Assembly (NCBI GenBank): GCA_963773155.1
Contig: CAVZAB010000014.1
Coordinates: forward strand, 12,793 to 76,792
From: CAVZAB01 sp963773155
GTDB lineage: Bacteria > Pseudomonadota > Alphaproteobacteria > Rhizobiales > Beijerinckiaceae
DNA: 64,000 nucleotides
Direction of reading: 5' to 3'
Under the pieces are notes generated by a model. That model searched no databases. It had not been told where the DNA came from and saw only the letters and a list, made by a program, of their open reading frames with translations. The position numbers and the translations under genes are program-made. This document shows positions 1-9,375 of the stretch, piece after piece; positions within the stretch are counted from its first letter, which is position 1, and every line of letters begins with the position of its first letter.

Positions 1-1811
1 CGCCCGATCACCCCAAGACCCGTCACCTACTGGCCGGTGTCGTCGCCGGCATCGGCGGCTATGGCAATGCCTTCGGCGTGCCGACCGTCGGCGGCTCGCT
101 CGGCTTTCACCGCCGCTACGACGGCAATATTCTGGTCAACGCAATGGCGGTCGGCCTCGCCAGAACCGACCAGATCTTCTATGCGAAGGCGACCGGCGTC
201 GGAAATCCAATCGTCTACCTCGGCTCGAAAACGGGACGCGACGGGATCCATGGCGCTACCATGGCCTCCGCGGCCTTCGACGATGATGCCGCGGGCAAGC
301 GGCCAACCGTTCAGGTCGGTGATCCCTTCGCCGAAAAGCTGCTGCTCGAGGCCTGTCTCGAACTGATGGCCTCGGGTGCCGTTTTAGCCATTCAGGACAT
401 GGGAGCCGCCGGTCTGACATCGTCCGCGGTCGAAATGGGTGCCAAGGGCAATCTCGGCATCGAATTGGACCTCGACCGAGTGCCCTGCCGGGAATCCGGC
501 ATGTCGGCTTATGAAATGATGCTATCGGAGAGCCAGGAGCGGATGCTGATGGTGCTCAAACCGGAAAAACGAATCGAGGCTCAGGCGATCTTCCACAAAT
601 GGGGTCTCGACTTCGCGGTCATCGGCACGACCACGGCCAGCCCGCGTTTTGTCGTCAAACACCAGGGCCGGATTTGCGCTGACCTGCCGATCAAGGAACT
701 CGGCGATGCGGCACCCGTCTACGATCGGCCCTGGCGCGCCGGTCCGAAACTGCCGATCATCGCGGCGCAAGCCGTGCCACCCCCAATCGACAACGGCACG
801 GCGCTGCTGCGCCTGCTCGCCTCGCCCGACCTATGTTCGAAACGTTGGGTCTACGAGCAATATGACCATTACATTCTCGGCAATACGGTGCAGAGCCCGG
901 GCGGCGATGCCGCCGTCGTCCGGATCGCGGACGGCCCGAAAGGCCTTGCGCTGTGCACCGATGTGACGCCGCGCTATTGCGAGGCCGACCCCCGCGAGGG
1001 CGGCAAACAGGCCGTGGCTGAGGCCTGGCGCAATCTCAACGCCGTCGGCGCCCGACCGCTCGCCCTTACCGACAATCTGAATTTCGGCAATCCGGAAAAT
1101 CCGGTCGCCATGGGCCAATTGGTCCTCTGCCTGGAGGGCATTGGCGAAGCGGCACGCCGCCTCGACTTCCCGATCGTATCGGGCAATGTCTCGCTCTATA
1201 ATGAAACCAACGGCCAGGGTATTCTGCCGACCCCCTCGATTGGTGGCGTTGGCCTTATCGGAGATGTTGGCCGCAGCGCCAACCTCGCCTTCAAGGCCAG
1301 CGGGCAGACAATCCTTTTGATCGGCCGCAGCGACGGCTGGCTCGGACAAAGTCTTTACTTGCGCGAGATATGCGGGCGCGAAGAGGGCGCCCCGCCGCCT
1401 GTCGATCTCGACGCCGAACGAAAAAACGGCGAATTCATACGGCAATTGATCGTCGAAGGACGGGTCAGCGCCGCGCATGACATTTCCGATGGCGGACTTG
1501 CCGTAGCGCTCGCCGAAATGGCAATTGCCGGCAATATCGGCGCCAGCGTGTCGGCGCCATTCGCTGGCGACCCGCTGGCGCATGCCTTTTTCTTCGGCGA
1601 AGACCAGGCTCGCTATCTTGTCACCGCCTCGCCGGCCGCCGCCGAGGCGATAGGCCGCGAGGCCGCCCGTCGCGACATTCCCCTTGCGACCATCGGGCAA
1701 ACCGGCGGCGGCACGTTGACCCTGGCAGGCCTGCCGCCCATATTGGTCGGCGAGCTGCGCAGCGCCCACGAATCCTGGCTGCCAGCTTTCATGGCGGCCC
1801 CGGTCGGGTGA
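1..1811 (+). CDS. purL: Phosphoribosylformylglycinamidine synthase subunit PurL (5' end outside window)
   Basis: Converts FGAR, glutamine-derived ammonia and ATP to FGAM in purine synthesis, working with PurS and PurQ. The reading frame is open from base 3, so the start lies upstream; 602 residues are visible of about 735 usual for small PurL. The first visible residues (PDHPKTRHLLAGVVAGIGGY) continue directly into the family's GNAFGVPTVGG segment. Further PurL features are the DMGAAGLTSSAVEMG stretch, LTDNLNFGNPENP, SGNVSLYNET and the late HDISDGGLAVALAEM motif of the ATP-binding AIRS-like half. The frame is unbroken. A small gene, bolA and a monothiol glutaredoxin follow, the usual order in Hyphomicrobiales. 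Confidence 0.97.
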   Translation, partial: PDHPKTRHLLAGVVAGIGGYGNAFGVPTVGGSLGFHRRYDGNILVNAMAVGLARTDQIFYAKATGVGNPIVYLGSKTGRDGIHGATMASAAFDDDAAGKRPTVQVGDPFAEKLLLEACLELMASGAVLAIQDMGAAGLTSSAVEMGAKGNLGIELDLDRVPCRESGMSAYEMMLSESQERMLMVLKPEKRIEAQAIFHKWGLDFAVIGTTTASPRFVVKHQGRICADLPIKELGDAAPVYDRPWRAGPKLPIIAAQAVPPPIDNGTALLRLLASPDLCSKRWVYEQYDHYILGNTVQSPGGDAAVVRIADGPKGLALCTDVTPRYCEADPREGGKQAVAEAWRNLNAVGARPLALTDNLNFGNPENPVAMGQLVLCLEGIGEAARRLDFPIVSGNVSLYNETNGQGILPTPSIGGVGLIGDVGRSANLAFKASGQTILLIGRSDGWLGQSLYLREICGREEGAPPPVDLDAERKNGEFIRQLIVEGRVSAAHDISDGGLAVALAEMAIAGNIGASVSAPFAGDPLAHAFFFGEDQARYLVTASPAAAEAIGREAARRDIPLATIGQTGGGTLTLAGLPPILVGELRSAHESWLPAFMAAPVG

Positions 1812-1845
1812 GCAAAAGACAGGACTAAAATCAGGATCTAAAGAC

Positions 1846-2052
1846 ATGGTGATGGTTGCGGTCAAAGCGCTCGGCGGCACCAATTATGTCCGGGCGGAAG
1901 ATGTTATGGCCGTACAGACGACGCCAACCGGCGGCGCGATCGTCGTCATGAAGGGCGGCGTGACCGTGCAATCGAGCGAGCCAGCCAAGGACGTGTCGGG
2001 CCGGATCGAGGACGCGCTCAAAACGACAGCGCGGCCGCCGCCGACGAACTGA
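1846..2052 (+). CDS. Small conserved hypothetical protein (68 aa) between purL and bolA
   Basis: A 68-residue soluble protein of unknown function. It lies 34 bases after purL and 16 bases before bolA, so it is probably cotranscribed. The sequence alternates short hydrophobic strands (VVMKGGVTVQ, MAVQTTPTGGAIVV) and ends in a proline-rich tail. No cysteine or obvious catalytic motif is present. An AGGA sits about 10 bases before the ATG. I do not recognise a named family. Confidence 0.7.
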   Translation: MVMVAVKALGGTNYVRAEDVMAVQTTPTGGAIVVMKGGVTVQSSEPAKDVSGRIEDALKTTARPPPTN

Positions 2053-2068
2053 CCGAAAGGAGCTTGCC

Positions 2069-2302
2069 ATGGCCATGGAAGCCAAAGACATCGAACGGCT
2101 GATCAAGGCGGCCTTGCCGGACGCCACAGTCGAAATTCGCGATCTCGCCGGTGACGGGGACCATTATGCCGCCAAGGTGATATCGGCCGCCTTTCACGGC
2201 AAGAGCCGTGTCCAGCAGCATCAAATGGTCTATTCGGCGCTCAAGGATCAGATGGGAGGCGTCCTGCATGCACTTGCCCTGCAGACGGCAGCCCCCGATT
2301 AG
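2069..2302 (+). CDS. BolA family protein
   Basis: A 77-residue BolA/IbaG-type protein. BolA proteins partner monothiol CGFS glutaredoxins in [2Fe-2S] cluster handling, and a Grx4 gene follows at 2401, supporting that pairing here. The sequence shows the compact BolA fold signature: an N-terminal helix (EAKDIERLIKAALPDA), the GDGDHYAAKVIS strand and the RVQQHQMVYSAL helix with its conserved histidine. A strong AAAGGAG lies 7 bases before the ATG. Confidence 0.93.
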   Translation: MAMEAKDIERLIKAALPDATVEIRDLAGDGDHYAAKVISAAFHGKSRVQQHQMVYSALKDQMGGVLHALALQTAAPD

Positions 2303-2400
2303 GCCACTCGAATAAGCCGCTGGCCTGGCCGCGGAGCGGGCGCTATATAAGGCTGTTGCGGAGCCTTGACCTTCGCCAACCCGGATCAGGAATGTCGGAA

Positions 2401-2733
2401 ATGGCCATCTCAGACCAGATCAAAAAAGAAATCGACAGCACCGACGTCGTTCTTTTCATGAAGGGCACGCCGGATTTTCCAATGTGCGGCTTTTCGCAGC
2501 GCGTCGCCTCCATCCTCGCCAGGCTCGGCGTGCCCTATAAGGGCGTTAACGTCCTCGAGGACGAAGCCTTGCGCCAAGGGATTAAGGAATACGCCAACTG
2601 GCCGACCATCCCGCAGCTCTATGTCAAGGGCGAATTCGTCGGCGGTTGCGACATTGTCACCGAATTGTACCAGTCCGGCGAATTGGCCAACCAGTTGAAA
2701 GAAGCCGGCGTGACGGTCGACGCAACCGCCTAG
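2401..2733 (+). CDS. grxD: Grx4-type monothiol glutaredoxin
   Basis: Monothiol glutaredoxin of about 110 residues that binds and transfers [2Fe-2S] clusters with glutathione and BolA. The CGFS active site is at residues 29-32, followed by the WPTIPQLYVKGEFVGGCDI glutathione-binding segment. I chose the ATG at 2401 because AGGA at 2388-2391 is correctly spaced (9 bases) and the length equals the family norm; an ATG at 2392 and a longer TTG start are possible but less likely. Its TAG stop overlaps the TAG of the convergent TlpA gene in a shared CTAG. Confidence 0.95.
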   Translation: MAISDQIKKEIDSTDVVLFMKGTPDFPMCGFSQRVASILARLGVPYKGVNVLEDEALRQGIKEYANWPTIPQLYVKGEFVGGCDIVTELYQSGELANQLKEAGVTVDATA

Positions 2734-3377
2734 CTACCAATCAAGGCTCGAATCAGTTGGACGGCATCCGGGCTTGCCCATTCCGCCGGGCCGGCCAGGC
2801 TTGCCACCTGGCAGCCCGCCTTGTCGATCAGCAGCGTCGTCGGCAGGCCGATTGTCGTGCCGGCGGCCTTTAGGATTTGGAAGGTCTCGGCCTTGGGATC
2901 GGCATAGAATGCCAGCCGATGGATGCCGGCCTCCTCGAGAAAGCGCCGCCGATTGTCCAAGCGCGTCGTGTCGATATTGACGGCCACCACCGCAAAATCA
3001 CGGCCGCCCAATTCCCCTTGCAACCGATCGAGCGCCGGCATTTCCTTGCGGCAGGGCACGCACCAGGTCGCCCACAGGTTGACCAGGACGGCCTGGCCCT
3101 TGAAATCGGCAAGTTCGCGCCTGTTGCCGTCCGAATCCTCAAACCGGAGGGAGGGCGGCAGCTGCGGCGTCGGCAGAACACCGAGCGCCGCCACCTCGCC
3201 GCGGGCCAACGGCGAAAGCCGCTGGGCAAGCGGCCGCGAAGCTAGGCACTCACCGGACGCATTGCTCTTGCCGGTGTCCATCCGGTATAGGGCAAACCCC
3301 AGGGTTGCGATGCCGGCGGCCAGCAACAAGCCGAATGGACGAGACCGCAGGGCCGAGATTATCTGAGCTTTATCCAT
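2730..3377 (-). CDS. TlpA-family membrane-anchored thiol:disulfide reductase
   Basis: A 215-residue periplasmic thioredoxin-fold protein anchored by an N-terminal membrane segment (about residues 14-31). The thioredoxin motif WCVPC is at residues 105-109, in the typical VNLWATWCVPCRKEMPALD context, and a late GLPTTLLIDKAG segment supplies the cis-proline. Such proteins reduce apocytochrome c or other periplasmic thiols. It is convergent with grx4 and divergent from argH, with 24 bases between the two starts. The exact substrate cannot be told from sequence. Confidence 0.92.
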   Translation of the reverse strand: MDKAQIISALRSRPFGLLLAAGIATLGFALYRMDTGKSNASGECLASRPLAQRLSPLARGEVAALGVLPTPQLPPSLRFEDSDGNRRELADFKGQAVLVNLWATWCVPCRKEMPALDRLQGELGGRDFAVVAVNIDTTRLDNRRRFLEEAGIHRLAFYADPKAETFQILKAAGTTIGLPTTLLIDKAGCQVASLAGPAEWASPDAVQLIRALIGS

Positions 3378-3401
3378 CCGACCTATCCCGGGGGAGCAGG
3401 C

Positions 3402-4802
3402 ATGAGTGGCAACAAAATGTGGGGCGGACGCTTCGAGGATGCCCCGGATTCGATCATGGAGGAGATCAACGCGTCCATCGGCTTCGACCGGCGGCTCGCC
3501 TCCCAGGACATCCGCGGCTCAAAAGCCCACGCTGCCATGCTCGCCAAGCAAGGCATTCTTCCGGCTTCGGATGCCGCTGCCATCGCCAGGGGTCTAGACC
3601 AGATCCTTAGCGAAATCGAGACCGGCGCCTTCACATTCTCGCGCGCCCTCGAGGACATTCACATGAACGTCGAGCACCGGCTTGGCGAATTGATTGGTCC
3701 CACCGCCGGTCGGCTGCACACGGCCCGCTCCCGCAACGACCAGGTCGCACTCGACATGCGGCTGTGGGTTCGCGATGCGATCGAGGGACTCGATCGGCAA
3801 TTGCTCGACCTGCAGCGCGCCCTCGCCGGCAAGGCTTTCGAGCATGCCGGCGCCGTAATGCCCGGTTTTACCCATTTGCAATCGGCCCAGCCGATAACCT
3901 TTGGCCATCACCTCCTCGCCTATGTCGAAATGTTTGGCCGCGACCGCGGCCGCCTGCGCGACAGCCGAAGCCGGCTCAACGAGTGCCCGCTCGGGGCGGC
4001 CGCGCTCGCTGGAACGTCCTTTGCCATTGATCGCGGCGCTACCGCCCGCACGCTCGGCTTCGACCGGCCCACAGCCAATTCCCTCGACAGCGTTTCCGAC
4101 CGCGACTTTGTCCTGGAGACCCTGTCGGCCGCCGCCATTTGCGCCACCCACCTGTCGCGGCTTGCCGAAGAAATCGTGCTGTGGTCGAGCGCCCAATTTG
4201 CTTTTTTGCGGCTGTCCGACCGTTTTTCGACCGGTTCATCGATTATGCCGCAAAAGCGCAATCCGGATGCGGCCGAACTGGTGCGCGGCAAAAGCGGCCG
4301 CATCATCGGGGCTCTTGCCGGCTTGCTGGTCGTCATGAAGGGTTTGCCACTCGCCTATTCGAAGGACATGCAGGAAGACAAGGAGGGCACCTTTGACGCG
4401 CTCGATTCGCTGTCTTTGTGCCTGGCCGCCATGGCCGGCATGATTCGCGATGCCAGCCCTGATCTGCGCCGCATGAAGGAGGCCGCCGGCATCGGCTATG
4501 CAACTGCCACCGATCTCGCCGATTGGCTCGTGCGTACGCTCGCTCTACCGTTTCGCGAGGCCCACCACATTACCGGCACCCTGGTCAAGCTCGCGGAAAC
4601 CCGCGGTGTCGCCTTGCACCGGCTTTCGCTCGCCGATTTCCAAGCGGTCGAGCCGCGGATTGGCGAATCCGTCTACGAGGTTCTCACGCTCGCCAAATCG
4701 GTCAATAGCCGCACCTCCTACGGCGGCACTGCTCCGCGCAACGTCCGCCAGCAGGCGCGACGTTGGATCGCCCGGCTGGCCAAGGAATCCGCGACATCGT
4801 GA
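3402..4802 (+). CDS. argH: Argininosuccinate lyase
   Basis: Splits argininosuccinate into arginine and fumarate, the last step of arginine synthesis. The 466-residue length matches the family. The fumarase/lyase signature GSSIMPQKRNPD lies at residues 278-289 on the mobile loop carrying the catalytic serine, and GFTHLQ (154-160) supplies the histidine/threonine site. The order argH-lptM-lysA is very common in alphaproteobacteria. The frame is clean. Confidence 0.98.
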   Translation: MSGNKMWGGRFEDAPDSIMEEINASIGFDRRLASQDIRGSKAHAAMLAKQGILPASDAAAIARGLDQILSEIETGAFTFSRALEDIHMNVEHRLGELIGPTAGRLHTARSRNDQVALDMRLWVRDAIEGLDRQLLDLQRALAGKAFEHAGAVMPGFTHLQSAQPITFGHHLLAYVEMFGRDRGRLRDSRSRLNECPLGAAALAGTSFAIDRGATARTLGFDRPTANSLDSVSDRDFVLETLSAAAICATHLSRLAEEIVLWSSAQFAFLRLSDRFSTGSSIMPQKRNPDAAELVRGKSGRIIGALAGLLVVMKGLPLAYSKDMQEDKEGTFDALDSLSLCLAAMAGMIRDASPDLRRMKEAAGIGYATATDLADWLVRTLALPFREAHHITGTLVKLAETRGVALHRLSLADFQAVEPRIGESVYEVLTLAKSVNSRTSYGGTAPRNVRQQARRWIARLAKESATS

Positions 4803-4885
4803 GCGCGCCGGCAAACGGCGAAAACACTCGCCACAGGATGCTCACAGGCTATAGTGTGCCGCCCTCCCCTGGTTGGAGAATTCCG

Positions 4886-5128
4886 TTGCCTCGCCGTGCG
4901 CGTACCGGTCTTTTTTTTTGCCTGATGGCAATCGTGGCCTTCGGGTTCGCCGGCTGTGGCCGGCGGGGCGCGCTCGAACCGCCGCCCGGCGCCAGCCCCC
5001 CGGAGGCCGCTGCTGATCCGCAGGCCGCGCCTGCGTCGACCGGCGCGCCCGTCCTCAAGCCTGCCCACCGAGCCAGCAAGAAGATCGTGCCGCCTAAAGT
5101 CGACACGCCCTTCGACTGGCTGCTTTGA
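4886..5128 (+). CDS. lptM: LptM-like small lipoprotein
   Basis: An 80-residue lipoprotein of the LptM/YifL type, thought to help mature the LPS export translocon LptDE. A basic N-terminus (PRRAR) and hydrophobic stretch end in the lipobox GFAGC, followed by GRRGALEPPPG, the short family signature. A proline/alanine-rich tail follows. I prefer the TTG at 4886 because GGAGAA lies 5 bases upstream and gives a normal signal peptide; an ATG at 4838 would add 16 residues. It overlaps neither neighbour and sits just before lysA. Confidence 0.82.
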   Translation: MPRRARTGLFFCLMAIVAFGFAGCGRRGALEPPPGASPPEAAADPQAAPASTGAPVLKPAHRASKKIVPPKVDTPFDWLL

Positions 5129-5145
5129 CGGCGCGGGGAGCGGCC

Positions 5146-6435
5146 ATGCACCATTTCGCTTACCGGGACGGCGTTTTGCATGCCGAAGACGTCGACATTC
5201 GCCGGATAGCGGCGAGCGTCGGCACGCCCTTCTATTGTTATTCGACGGCAACCCTCGAACGCCATTACCGGATCTTCGCCGAGGCCTTTGCCGATCTGCC
5301 GGCCATGATTTGCTACGCCATGAAAGCCAATTCCAACCAAGCCGTCTTGCGGACGCTGGCACGGCTCGGCGCCGGCATGGATGTCGTCTCGGAAGGCGAA
5401 TTGCGGCGTGCCCGCGCCGCCGGCGTGCCTGGCTCGCGGATCACGTTTTCTGGGGTCGGCAAAAGGCCCGGCGAAATCGCCCATGGTCTCGACGAGAGCA
5501 TTTTCTGTTTTAATGCCGAATCCGAACCCGAACTCGCCGCGATCGCCCGGCTTGCCGTTGAAAAGGGCAAAACGGCGCGGGTTGCTCTACGGGTCAATCC
5601 CGACGTCGACGCGAGGACGCACGCGAAAATCTCGACTGGCAAGGCGGAAAACAAATTCGGCATCCCGATTGCCAGGGCCCGTGCCGTCTATGCCAAGGCG
5701 GCTGCCATGCCCGGCCTGCAAATGACCGGCGTCGACATGCACATCGGCTCGCAGATCACCGATCTAGAACCGTTCGATGCGGCTTTTGCCCTGCTTGCCG
5801 GCTTCGTCCGCGACCTGCGCGCCGACGGCCACCGGATCGACCATATCGATCTCGGCGGCGGACTGGGCATTCCCTATCGGGCCGGCATTGACCCGCCACC
5901 CCATCCCGAGCGCTACGCCGAAATCGTCCGCCGACACACCCAGGGCCTCGATTGCACATTGGTCTTCGAGCCCGGTCGGTTGCTGGTCGGCAACGCCGGC
6001 ATTCTCGTCTGTCAGGTCATCTATCTGAAGGAAGGCGAGGGCCGCAATTTCGTCATTGTTGACGCCGCCATGAATGATCTGATCCGTCCGACGCTCTATG
6101 ATGCCCATCACGAGATCGAACCGGTCGTCCTGCCGTCGGAAGGTTTCTTGCTTACTCTTGCCGATGTTGTCGGCCCGGTCTGCGAAACCGGCGATTATCT
6201 GGCGCTCGGGCGCGCGCTGCCGCCGCTACGATCGGGCGACCTTCTGGCGGTGATGTCGGCCGGCGCCTATGCGGCCGTGCAGGCTGGGACCTATAATTCG
6301 CGGCTTCTGGTGCCCGAGGTCTTGGTGCGCGGCGAGGCCTTCGCGCTGGTCCGACCGCGGCCTTCCTATGCCGACCTGATCGGGCTCGATCGAATGCCGG
6401 CCTGGCTTGAAGTGGGCGATCCTGATGTTGCGTGA
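5146..6435 (+). CDS. lysA: Diaminopimelate decarboxylase
   Basis: PLP enzyme that converts meso-diaminopimelate to lysine. With the ATG at 5146 (GGGGAG 5 bases upstream) it has 429 residues. The PLP lysine is K60 in CYAMKANSN; the HIGSQI, GGGLGIPY and EPGR phosphate- and substrate-binding motifs follow, then CETGDYLA near the C-terminus, whose cysteine completes the active site across the dimer. A longer start at 5125 would overlap lptM and is not needed. Confidence 0.97.
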   Translation: MHHFAYRDGVLHAEDVDIRRIAASVGTPFYCYSTATLERHYRIFAEAFADLPAMICYAMKANSNQAVLRTLARLGAGMDVVSEGELRRARAAGVPGSRITFSGVGKRPGEIAHGLDESIFCFNAESEPELAAIARLAVEKGKTARVALRVNPDVDARTHAKISTGKAENKFGIPIARARAVYAKAAAMPGLQMTGVDMHIGSQITDLEPFDAAFALLAGFVRDLRADGHRIDHIDLGGGLGIPYRAGIDPPPHPERYAEIVRRHTQGLDCTLVFEPGRLLVGNAGILVCQVIYLKEGEGRNFVIVDAAMNDLIRPTLYDAHHEIEPVVLPSEGFLLTLADVVGPVCETGDYLALGRALPPLRSGDLLAVMSAGAYAAVQAGTYNSRLLVPEVLVRGEAFALVRPRPSYADLIGLDRMPAWLEVGDPDVA

Positions 6436-6517
6436 TTTCCGCCACTGGATTGTCGGGCTGAGCATGCTAGATTAGCTGGGAGGCGCCGCCACCGCGGCAA
6501 GTGGCACGGGGCGGCGT

Positions 6518-9109
6518 GTGAGAAGGACCGGGCCGATCGCCGACGAAATTGCCGACAGGATCGAATCAACCCCCGCGCTAAATCGGCTTGTTGTGCGGGC
6601 CAAGCTGGCGCTGGCTTGGGAGCGGGTATGGCCCGCCCTTGCCGGTCTGCTGGCTTGTCTGTGCGTTTTTCTCGCCGTGTCCTGGCTCGGCCTCTGGCTG
6701 CCGCTGCCCGGGCCCTGGCGCATTGCCGGCGTCGCTCTGTTCGGCCTTGCCGGCCTGGTCAGCCTGCTGCCGCTCCGGCATGCCTTGCGGCCGAACCGGG
6801 CCGCGGCGCTTGCCCGTATCGACCGGGACTTTGGCCTGCCGCATCGCCCGGCCGCGGCGCTCGCCGACGCGCTCGTTAACCCGTCCGGCGACGCGGCGAC
6901 CGATGCGCTGTGGAGCCTGCATCAGGCTCGCCTGCGCGATCTTGCCGATCGCCTGTCGATCGCCCCGCCGAGCCCCGGACTTGCCCGGCGCGACCCCTTC
7001 GCTTTGCGCGCTGCGGCACTCCTTGCTTGCGTCGCGGCGGCCTTTGTTGCCGGCCCGGAACGAGGGCCGCGGCTGGCCGCCGCCTTCGATTGGCGCCATG
7101 CCGCCGCGGCCGAAACCGGCTTCCGCTTCGACGCCTGGATCGATCCGCCGCTCTATACCGGCCGACCGCCGATTCTCCTCAATCCCAAGACCGCGGTCGA
7201 GGGCAAGACACTGCGCCATGTCGAGGCGCCCGCCGGCTCGACCGTGATCGTGCGCTCGTCCGCCGATCAGCTCAAGATCACGACCAAGGGCGGCCTGAGT
7301 CCGGTCGCCAAGGCCACCGGGGCCGAGCGGGAGAGCGAACAGCGCTTTATCCTTACCGGTGATGCTGAAGTCGGATTGGCCCGCGCCGGTGTTCCAATCG
7401 CGGTGTTCAACATCATCTCCATTCCCGACCGGCCTCCGACCATCACGCTGAGCGAAAAACCCACCGGAAATCTGCATGGCTCGCTGACACTCGCCTATAA
7501 GATCGACGATGATTATGGGGTCGCCGGAGCGGAGGCCAATTTCGCCAGACCCGAACCGCAGGGCCGCTCGCTGGTTGACCCGCCAAAGGTCGTTCTGAGC
7601 CTGCCGGCAGGCCCTGGCGGAATCGGCGAGGCACAGACCATTGCCGATCTATCGGAACATCCCTGGGCCGGCTCGCGGGTTATCTTGACCCTCTCAGCCC
7701 GCGACGAAGGCGGCAATGTCGGCGCCAGCGAGCCAACCGAAATGCGGCTGCCGCAACGGCCTTTCAATAACCCGCTCGCCAAGGCGCTGGTCGAACAAAG
7801 GCGCAATCTCGTTCTCGACCCCAATGAGCCGCAGAAGGTTGCCAAAGCGCTGTCGGCTCTGCTTATCGCACCCGACCGTTTCGGCGTCACCGGCAGCGTC
7901 TATCTGGGTCTCTCCGTCACGCTGCAGGCACTCGATGCGGCCAAGACCGACGAAGACTTGCGCGAGGTTGCCGGCCTTTTGTGGGAAATCGCCCTGCGCC
8001 TTGAGGATGGCGATGCCTCCACCGCCGAGCGCGAGCTTCGCAACGCCGAGAACCAGTTGCGCGAGGCCTTGCAGCGCGGCGCCAACGAGGAAGAGATCAA
8101 GCGGCTCACCGAGCAATTGCAGGCCGCCCTTGACCGCTATCTGAGCGAACTCGCCGACCAAATGGCGCGCGAAGACAATGCCGATCCGCGGGCGAGCCCG
8201 CAGGACCGCCGCGCCAGCCGCACGATCACCCAGCGTGATCTCAAATCGATGCTTGATCAATTGCAGGAAATGGCCAAATCCGGCAGCCTCGCCGACGCGC
8301 AGCGGATGCTCGATCAATTGCAAAGCATCCTGGAAAATCTACGCAGCGCCAAGCGCGGCCGAATGGATCCGGCCGAGCGCGAAATGAACCAGGCGCTCGA
8401 CGAGCTCGACACTATGACCCGCGACGAACAGCAATTGCGCGACGACACGTTCCGGCAGAACCAGCAACAACGCCAGGGCCAGGCCAAGAAGCGCCGACAG
8501 CAATCCGGCCAAAAGGGCCAAAACGGCAAACCGAACCAAGGCGAAGACCAAAGCGCCGAGGACGAGGATACCAATACCCCACCGCAAGGCTCCGACCGCT
8601 TACGCCAGCGTCAGCAGGACTTGCGCCAAAGACTCGACGATCTGAAACGCCGGATGAAACAGCTCGGCATGAGCCCAGAAAAAGGACTCGACGATGCCGA
8701 AGAGGCGATGAACGAGGCCGAGGGCGCATTGGCCGACAATGGCGAGGGCGAAGGCAAAGCCGTCGATGCGGAGGGCCGCGCCATCGAGGGGCTGCGCCGC
8801 GGCGGCCAAGGTCTCGCCGATCAATTGCAGCAGCAGGGCGAGGCAATGGGCCAGGGCGACCCGAATGGCAGCCAGGGAAGCAACCAGCAATCGGCGCGTG
8901 GTCGCGGCTATCGCGACGATCCGCTCGGCCGCCGAAGCGAACCGAACGGGAATGGCGTCAACGGCCAGCAGAACGACGGGCACGAGGCCGCCGCAAGCCC
9001 GGCCCAGCGGGCCCGCAAGGTGCTGGAGGAATTGCGTCGGCGGCTCGGCGAGCGCGAGCGCCCGCGCGAGGAATTGGATTATCTCGAGCGCCTGATCCGC
9101 CGTGACTGA
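6518..9109 (+). CDS. TIGR02302/DUF4175 family large membrane-anchored protein
   Basis: An 863-residue protein of unknown function, conserved in Hyphomicrobiales. The N-terminal part has membrane segments around residues 35-60, 65-85 and 155-175. A beta-rich extracytoplasmic region follows (DAWIDPPLYTGRPPILL). The C-terminal half, from about residue 480, is long, polar and Gln/Glu/Arg-rich with coiled-coil and low-complexity character. The GTG start at 6518 is 82 bases after lysA. The layout suggests an envelope scaffold, but this is inference; no enzyme motif is visible. Confidence 0.88.
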   Translation: MRRTGPIADEIADRIESTPALNRLVVRAKLALAWERVWPALAGLLACLCVFLAVSWLGLWLPLPGPWRIAGVALFGLAGLVSLLPLRHALRPNRAAALARIDRDFGLPHRPAAALADALVNPSGDAATDALWSLHQARLRDLADRLSIAPPSPGLARRDPFALRAAALLACVAAAFVAGPERGPRLAAAFDWRHAAAAETGFRFDAWIDPPLYTGRPPILLNPKTAVEGKTLRHVEAPAGSTVIVRSSADQLKITTKGGLSPVAKATGAERESEQRFILTGDAEVGLARAGVPIAVFNIISIPDRPPTITLSEKPTGNLHGSLTLAYKIDDDYGVAGAEANFARPEPQGRSLVDPPKVVLSLPAGPGGIGEAQTIADLSEHPWAGSRVILTLSARDEGGNVGASEPTEMRLPQRPFNNPLAKALVEQRRNLVLDPNEPQKVAKALSALLIAPDRFGVTGSVYLGLSVTLQALDAAKTDEDLREVAGLLWEIALRLEDGDASTAERELRNAENQLREALQRGANEEEIKRLTEQLQAALDRYLSELADQMAREDNADPRASPQDRRASRTITQRDLKSMLDQLQEMAKSGSLADAQRMLDQLQSILENLRSAKRGRMDPAEREMNQALDELDTMTRDEQQLRDDTFRQNQQQRQGQAKKRRQQSGQKGQNGKPNQGEDQSAEDEDTNTPPQGSDRLRQRQQDLRQRLDDLKRRMKQLGMSPEKGLDDAEEAMNEAEGALADNGEGEGKAVDAEGRAIEGLRRGGQGLADQLQQQGEAMGQGDPNGSQGSNQQSARGRGYRDDPLGRRSEPNGNGVNGQQNDGHEAAASPAQRARKVLEELRRRLGERERPREELDYLERLIRRD

Positions 9110-9154
9110 TCGGCTCGGCCGCCCGCGGTCTGCTCAGACAGGCAGGTCGCCGCC

Positions 9155-9346
9155 ATGATGATGAGCGCGAACGGGCTGGTTGGCGTGGCGACCGCCGCGG
9201 TTGCCTTTGTCCTGCTGCTCGGCCTTGCCAACATGCTGCGCGGCGGCAGTCCCAATACGTCGCAGCGTTTAATGCGATGGCGGGTCGGGCTGCAATTTTT
9301 GGCCATACTCGTCATCATGGGGGTGGTCTGGTACCGAAACCGCTGA
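9155..9346 (+). CDS. HIG1-domain twin transmembrane protein
   Basis: A 63-residue protein with two membrane helices (about residues 6-28 and 43-59) joined by a short basic loop (RGGSPNTSQRLMRWR). This is the bacterial HIG1-type arrangement; related mitochondrial proteins associate with cytochrome oxidase, but the bacterial role is unproven. ATG codons occur at 9155, 9158 and 9161. It lies just upstream of the cobalamin adenosyltransferase, a conserved pairing. Confidence 0.85.
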   Translation: MMMSANGLVGVATAAVAFVLLLGLANMLRGGSPNTSQRLMRWRVGLQFLAILVIMGVVWYRNR

Positions 9347-9375
9347 TCGCTCGCCCGCCCAAATCGGAGAAAGCA

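Noticed and set aside
831..1883. 350-codon minus-strand frame
   Set aside because: Shadow of purL in high-GC DNA; no family features.
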